A stretch of DNA of 64,000 nucleotides from Microbulbifer hydrolyticus (GTDB lineage Bacteria; Pseudomonadota; Gammaproteobacteria; Pseudomonadales; Cellvibrionaceae), in NCBI RefSeq assembly GCF_009931115.1, contig NZ_CP047491.1, positions 2,989,501 to 3,053,500 of the forward strand. The letters run 5' to 3'. The notes under the pieces are model-generated. The model was not told the origin of the DNA. It searched no databases and saw nothing but the letters and a program-made list of their open reading frames with translations. Shown piece by piece: positions 61,758 to 64,000 of the stretch (position 1 is the stretch's first letter; each line of letters starts with the position of its first letter). The translations under genes and the position numbers were made by a program.

Positions 61758-62669
61758 TTACACCGCCAGAATCGGCTTGACGTAAGAGATTGGCGCTTCC
61801 TGCTCGCCTTCGAAGGTCACCATTTCCCAGGCATCTTCCTGGGCCATCAGGGTACGCAACGACTTGTTGTTCAGTGCGTGGCCCGATTTGAAGGCTTTGA
61901 ACTCACCGATCACGCTGGTACCCAGCAGGTACAGATCACCGATGGCGTCGAGAATCTTGTGCTTTACGAATTCGTCTTCGTAGCGAAGACCGCCTTCGTT
62001 GAGGATGCGGTACTGGTCGATAACAATCGCGTTATCCACACTGCCACCCTGCACCAGACCTTTGGAGCGCAGGTATTCAATTTCATGCATGAAACCAAAG
62101 GTGCGCGCACGACTCACTTCCTTCACAAACGAAGTGCTGGAAAAGTCTACCGAGGAGCTCAGGTTGCGCCCCTGAAATACGGGGTGGTCAAAATCGATAG
62201 TAAAAGAAACTTTAAAGCCGTTAAAAGGCATGAAACTGGCAACTTTGTCGCCCTCTTCAACCGTAACCGGCTTTTTGATACGCAGGAATTTCTTGGCAGC
62301 CGACTGCTCCTGAATACCTGCGGACTGAATAAGGAATACAAACGGGCCGGCACTGCCGTCCATGATCGGAACTTCCTGGGCAGAAAGCTCGACAATCGCG
62401 TTGTCGATACCCAGACCAGCCATGGCAGACAGCAGGTGCTCAACGGTGGCAATACGTACATCCCCCTTCACCAAAGTGGTGGAGAGCAGGGTGTCACCCA
62501 CGTTTTCAGCACGCGCTTCAATCTCAACCACCGGATCCAGATCGACCCGACGGAATACGATACCGCTGTTTACCGGCGCCGGTTTCAGGGTCAAAACGAC
62601 CTTTTTACCGGTATGCAGGCCGACACCAGTGGCTCGAATAGCATTTTTGAGAGTGCGCTGTTTGATCAT
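61758..62669 (-). CDS. lpxC: UDP-3-O-acyl-N-acetylglucosamine deacetylase LpxC
   Basis: A 303-residue zinc enzyme that makes the committed step of lipid A synthesis. [20 protein letters not shown] is the N-terminal block, [20 protein letters not shown] carries a zinc-binding His, and [17 protein letters not shown] the His/Asp pair (HKILD); [20 protein letters not shown] contains the catalytic His. The ATG at 62669 matches the family start [15 protein letters not shown]. It lies downstream of ftsZ with a gap of 660 bases, larger than in most relatives. Confidence 0.97.
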   Translation of the reverse strand: MIKQRTLKNAIRATGVGLHTGKKVVLTLKPAPVNSGIVFRRVDLDPVVEIEARAENVGDTLLSTTLVKGDVRIATVEHLLSAMAGLGIDNAIVELSAQEVPIMDGSAGPFVFLIQSAGIQEQSAAKKFLRIKKPVTVEEGDKVASFMPFNGFKVSFTIDFDHPVFQGRNLSSSVDFSSTSFVKEVSRARTFGFMHEIEYLRSKGLVQGGSVDNAIVIDQYRILNEGGLRYEDEFVKHKILDAIGDLYLLGTSVIGEFKAFKSGHALNNKSLRTLMAQEDAWEMVTFEGEQEAPISYVKPILAV

Positions 62670-63328
62670 CTATGTCTTGGTTCCCATTCGGTGAGCTGCG
62701 CGCGAACCGCAGCGAGCCGGCGATAGTAACAGAAAATATACGCCAAAACCACATATAACGCATTGGTCACCTCGCCCAAATACGCTAAGAGTTTCAGACC
62801 GGGCTTTCCGCTCTCATCCCTGTAAGCATAGCCCAGAAAGACGACTGCAACGCCAAACCAGCGCACAGGACTGCCATTAATTGTACTGTTATACCAACTG
62901 GACGGTGGCGAAATAATGTAAAACCCGAGGCCAAAACCCGGCGGTCACCAGTTTTTTGACAGTTATCACGCCAACCGCAGCTCCGCGCTGAATATAATTT
63001 CAGCAGCCAGCGCGGGAACCTGAACTTCTTCGACGGGCTATCCCCTGACTTTCCCTGTTCACACAACATGGCGCGAGGTCAGAGTTTGCACCCTTGGACT
63101 GAATGCACCCTGAATACCTCGCCCATGCAATTGACCGCGTCCCTGCCTCAATTACTTGATCCTGTTCCGGCGGGTTTCAGATTAGCCACCTGAATCACTC
63201 GACTGGCAATCCAGGCCACATCATCACAAACCCGCACACCGGAGCGGGCGGACGCCCGGCCAAAACGACCGGGCGAAGACATGAGCAGATGGGTTCCGCC
63301 CCACAACACCGGTGGGTGGTAGACGGAA
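62670..63328. other. ftsZ-lpxC intergenic region
   Basis: About 660 bases without a gene I can support. It must hold the ftsZ 3' end and probably an lpxC promoter. A 66-codon frame ends in a 4-base ATGA overlap with lpxC but has no ribosome binding site or recognisable product. No clear terminator with a T-run was found after ftsZ. Confidence 0.5.
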
Positions 63329-64000
63329 TCAGTCTGCCTGGCGACGCAGGAACGCCGGGATATCCAGGTACTCCATATCCTGATCAGCCGGGTTCATTGT
63401 CGGCATCGCACGCTGGGAACGGTCAGCCTCGCGGGTGCTGCGCACCTCCTGCGACTCACGGGCAGCCTCCACCGGCTTTGCCGGACGCGCCGCTTCGCGC
63501 GCTTCCGCACGGCGGGTATTGGTGTTGTCCACGACCTTCTTTGGACGGACGGCCTGGGCGGACACCTCACCGAGACCCGCGGCCACCACGGTAACGCGCA
63601 TTTCATCACCCAGCTTGTCGTCAACCGCGGTGCCGATCACCACAGTGGCATCATCGGAGGCAATCTCCTGCACGATCTGACCGACTTCGGAGTATTCACC
63701 CAGAGTCAGCTCCTGGCAGCCGCCCTCCTCACTACCAGTGATAATGTTCACCAGGATACCGCGGGCGCCCTGCAGGTTGACGTTATCCAGCAGAGGGCTG
63801 CGTACCGCCTTCTCGGCCGCTTCACGGGCACGGTTTTCACCAACCGCAGCACCGGAACCCATCATTGCCATGCCCATTTCAGACATCACAGTGCGCACGT
63901 CGGCGAAGTCCACGTTCATGATACCCGGGCGAATCATCAGGTCAGCGATGCCCTGTACAGCGCCCAGCAGCACGTTGTCCGCCTCTTTATAAGCGGCCTT
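63329..64000 (-). CDS. ftsZ: Cell division GTPase FtsZ (C-terminal part)
   Basis: The last 223 or so codons of ftsZ; the N-terminal GTP-binding domain lies beyond the window. The visible part begins KAAYKEADN, then GIADLMIRPGIMNVDFADVR, TVMSEMGMAMMGSG, NVNLQGARGILVNIITGSE and DATVVIGTAVDDKLGDEMRV, which are the C-terminal subdomain of the tubulin fold. A linker of about 60 residues, rich in Arg/Ala/Glu, precedes the conserved C-terminal peptide YLDIPAFLRRQAD that binds FtsA, ZipA and MinC. FtsZ polymers form the division ring at mid-cell. Confidence 0.97.
   Translation of the reverse strand, partial: KAAYKEADNVLLGAVQGIADLMIRPGIMNVDFADVRTVMSEMGMAMMGSGAAVGENRAREAAEKAVRSPLLDNVNLQGARGILVNIITGSEEGGCQELTLGEYSEVGQIVQEIASDDATVVIGTAVDDKLGDEMRVTVVAAGLGEVSAQAVRPKKVVDNTNTRRAEAREAARPAKPVEAARESQEVRSTREADRSQRAMPTMNPADQDMEYLDIPAFLRRQAD

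Noticed and set aside
62666-62866. 66-codon minus-strand frame ending in an ATGA overlap with lpxC
   Set aside because: The start is a GTG without a ribosome binding site, the product matches nothing I know, and the region may be the lpxC leader; the overlap alone is not enough.
1-64000. rRNA, tRNA, CRISPR arrays, transposases, prophage genes
   Set aside because: No tRNA cloverleaf, rRNA block, regularly spaced repeats or recombinase/transposase motif was recognised by eye; a dedicated tRNA/CRISPR scan was not possible.

Overview
The window reads as one continuous chromosomal segment of a marine, polysaccharide-degrading gammaproteobacterium. Cellvibrionales, and Microbulbifer or a close relative, is my best guess. 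The reasons are the Pseudomonas/Cellvibrio-like gene order (pilA divergent from pilBCD-coaE-yacG; ndk-rlmN-pilW-rodZ-ispG-hisS-yfgM-bamB-der; iscRSUA-hscBA-fdx-iscX; secA-argJ-mutT; ftsZ-lpxC) and a secreted multidomain GH18 chitinase with Ser/Gly linkers. This assignment is inference; there is no rRNA in the window.

Layout. 0-5.7 kb: the end of a GNAT acetyltransferase, beta-carbonic anhydrase, a rubredoxin-rubredoxin-reductase fusion, a flavin reductase, a glycerophosphodiesterase and an exported peroxiredoxin-like protein. 5.8-14.0 kb: an AT-richer accessory stretch on the minus strand. It holds a possible toxin/membrane-immunity pair, a DUF465 protein, and a five-gene operon: serine hydrolase, membrane-anchored SGNH protein, acyl-AMP ligase fused to a carrier domain, sulfotransferase and MBOAT acyltransferase. 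The operon resembles a rearranged Dlt (D-alanylation) system with an added sulfotransferase and is the most interesting locus here. 14.1-19.9 kb: type IV pilus genes pilA, pilB, pilC and pilD, then coaE and yacG. 20.0-22.3 kb: a second unrecognised two-gene unit, possibly another toxin/immunity pair. 22.4-25.2 kb: thioredoxin-like protein, TrmO and GabD.

25.3-35.0 kb: the housekeeping run der to ndk, covering ribosome GTPase, outer-membrane assembly, tRNA charging, isoprenoid synthesis, cell shape, pilus stability, rRNA/tRNA methylation and nucleotide balance. 35.1-41.1 kb: a complete isc iron-sulfur operon with two adjacent IscR-type operators over a recognisable promoter, a terminator-like hairpin between iscA and hscB, and a terminator after iscX. 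41.2-43.0 kb: trmJ and suhB, divergent. 43.0-48.6 kb: two large signalling proteins, a MASE1-PAS-GGDEF-EAL protein and a PAS histidine kinase with a degenerate receiver.

49.3-55.8 kb: a fatty-acid desaturase, a helical protein of unknown function, the chitinase and a NagX-like membrane protein. The last two fit chitin breakdown followed by amino-sugar use. 55.9-64 kb: mutT, argJ, secA, an M23 peptidase, lpxC and the 3' part of ftsZ.

No rRNA, tRNA, CRISPR array, transposase or prophage gene was recognised. Several terminators and dyads are listed from hand reading. Start codons were moved to internal positions where a ribosome binding site, signal peptide or family alignment favoured it.
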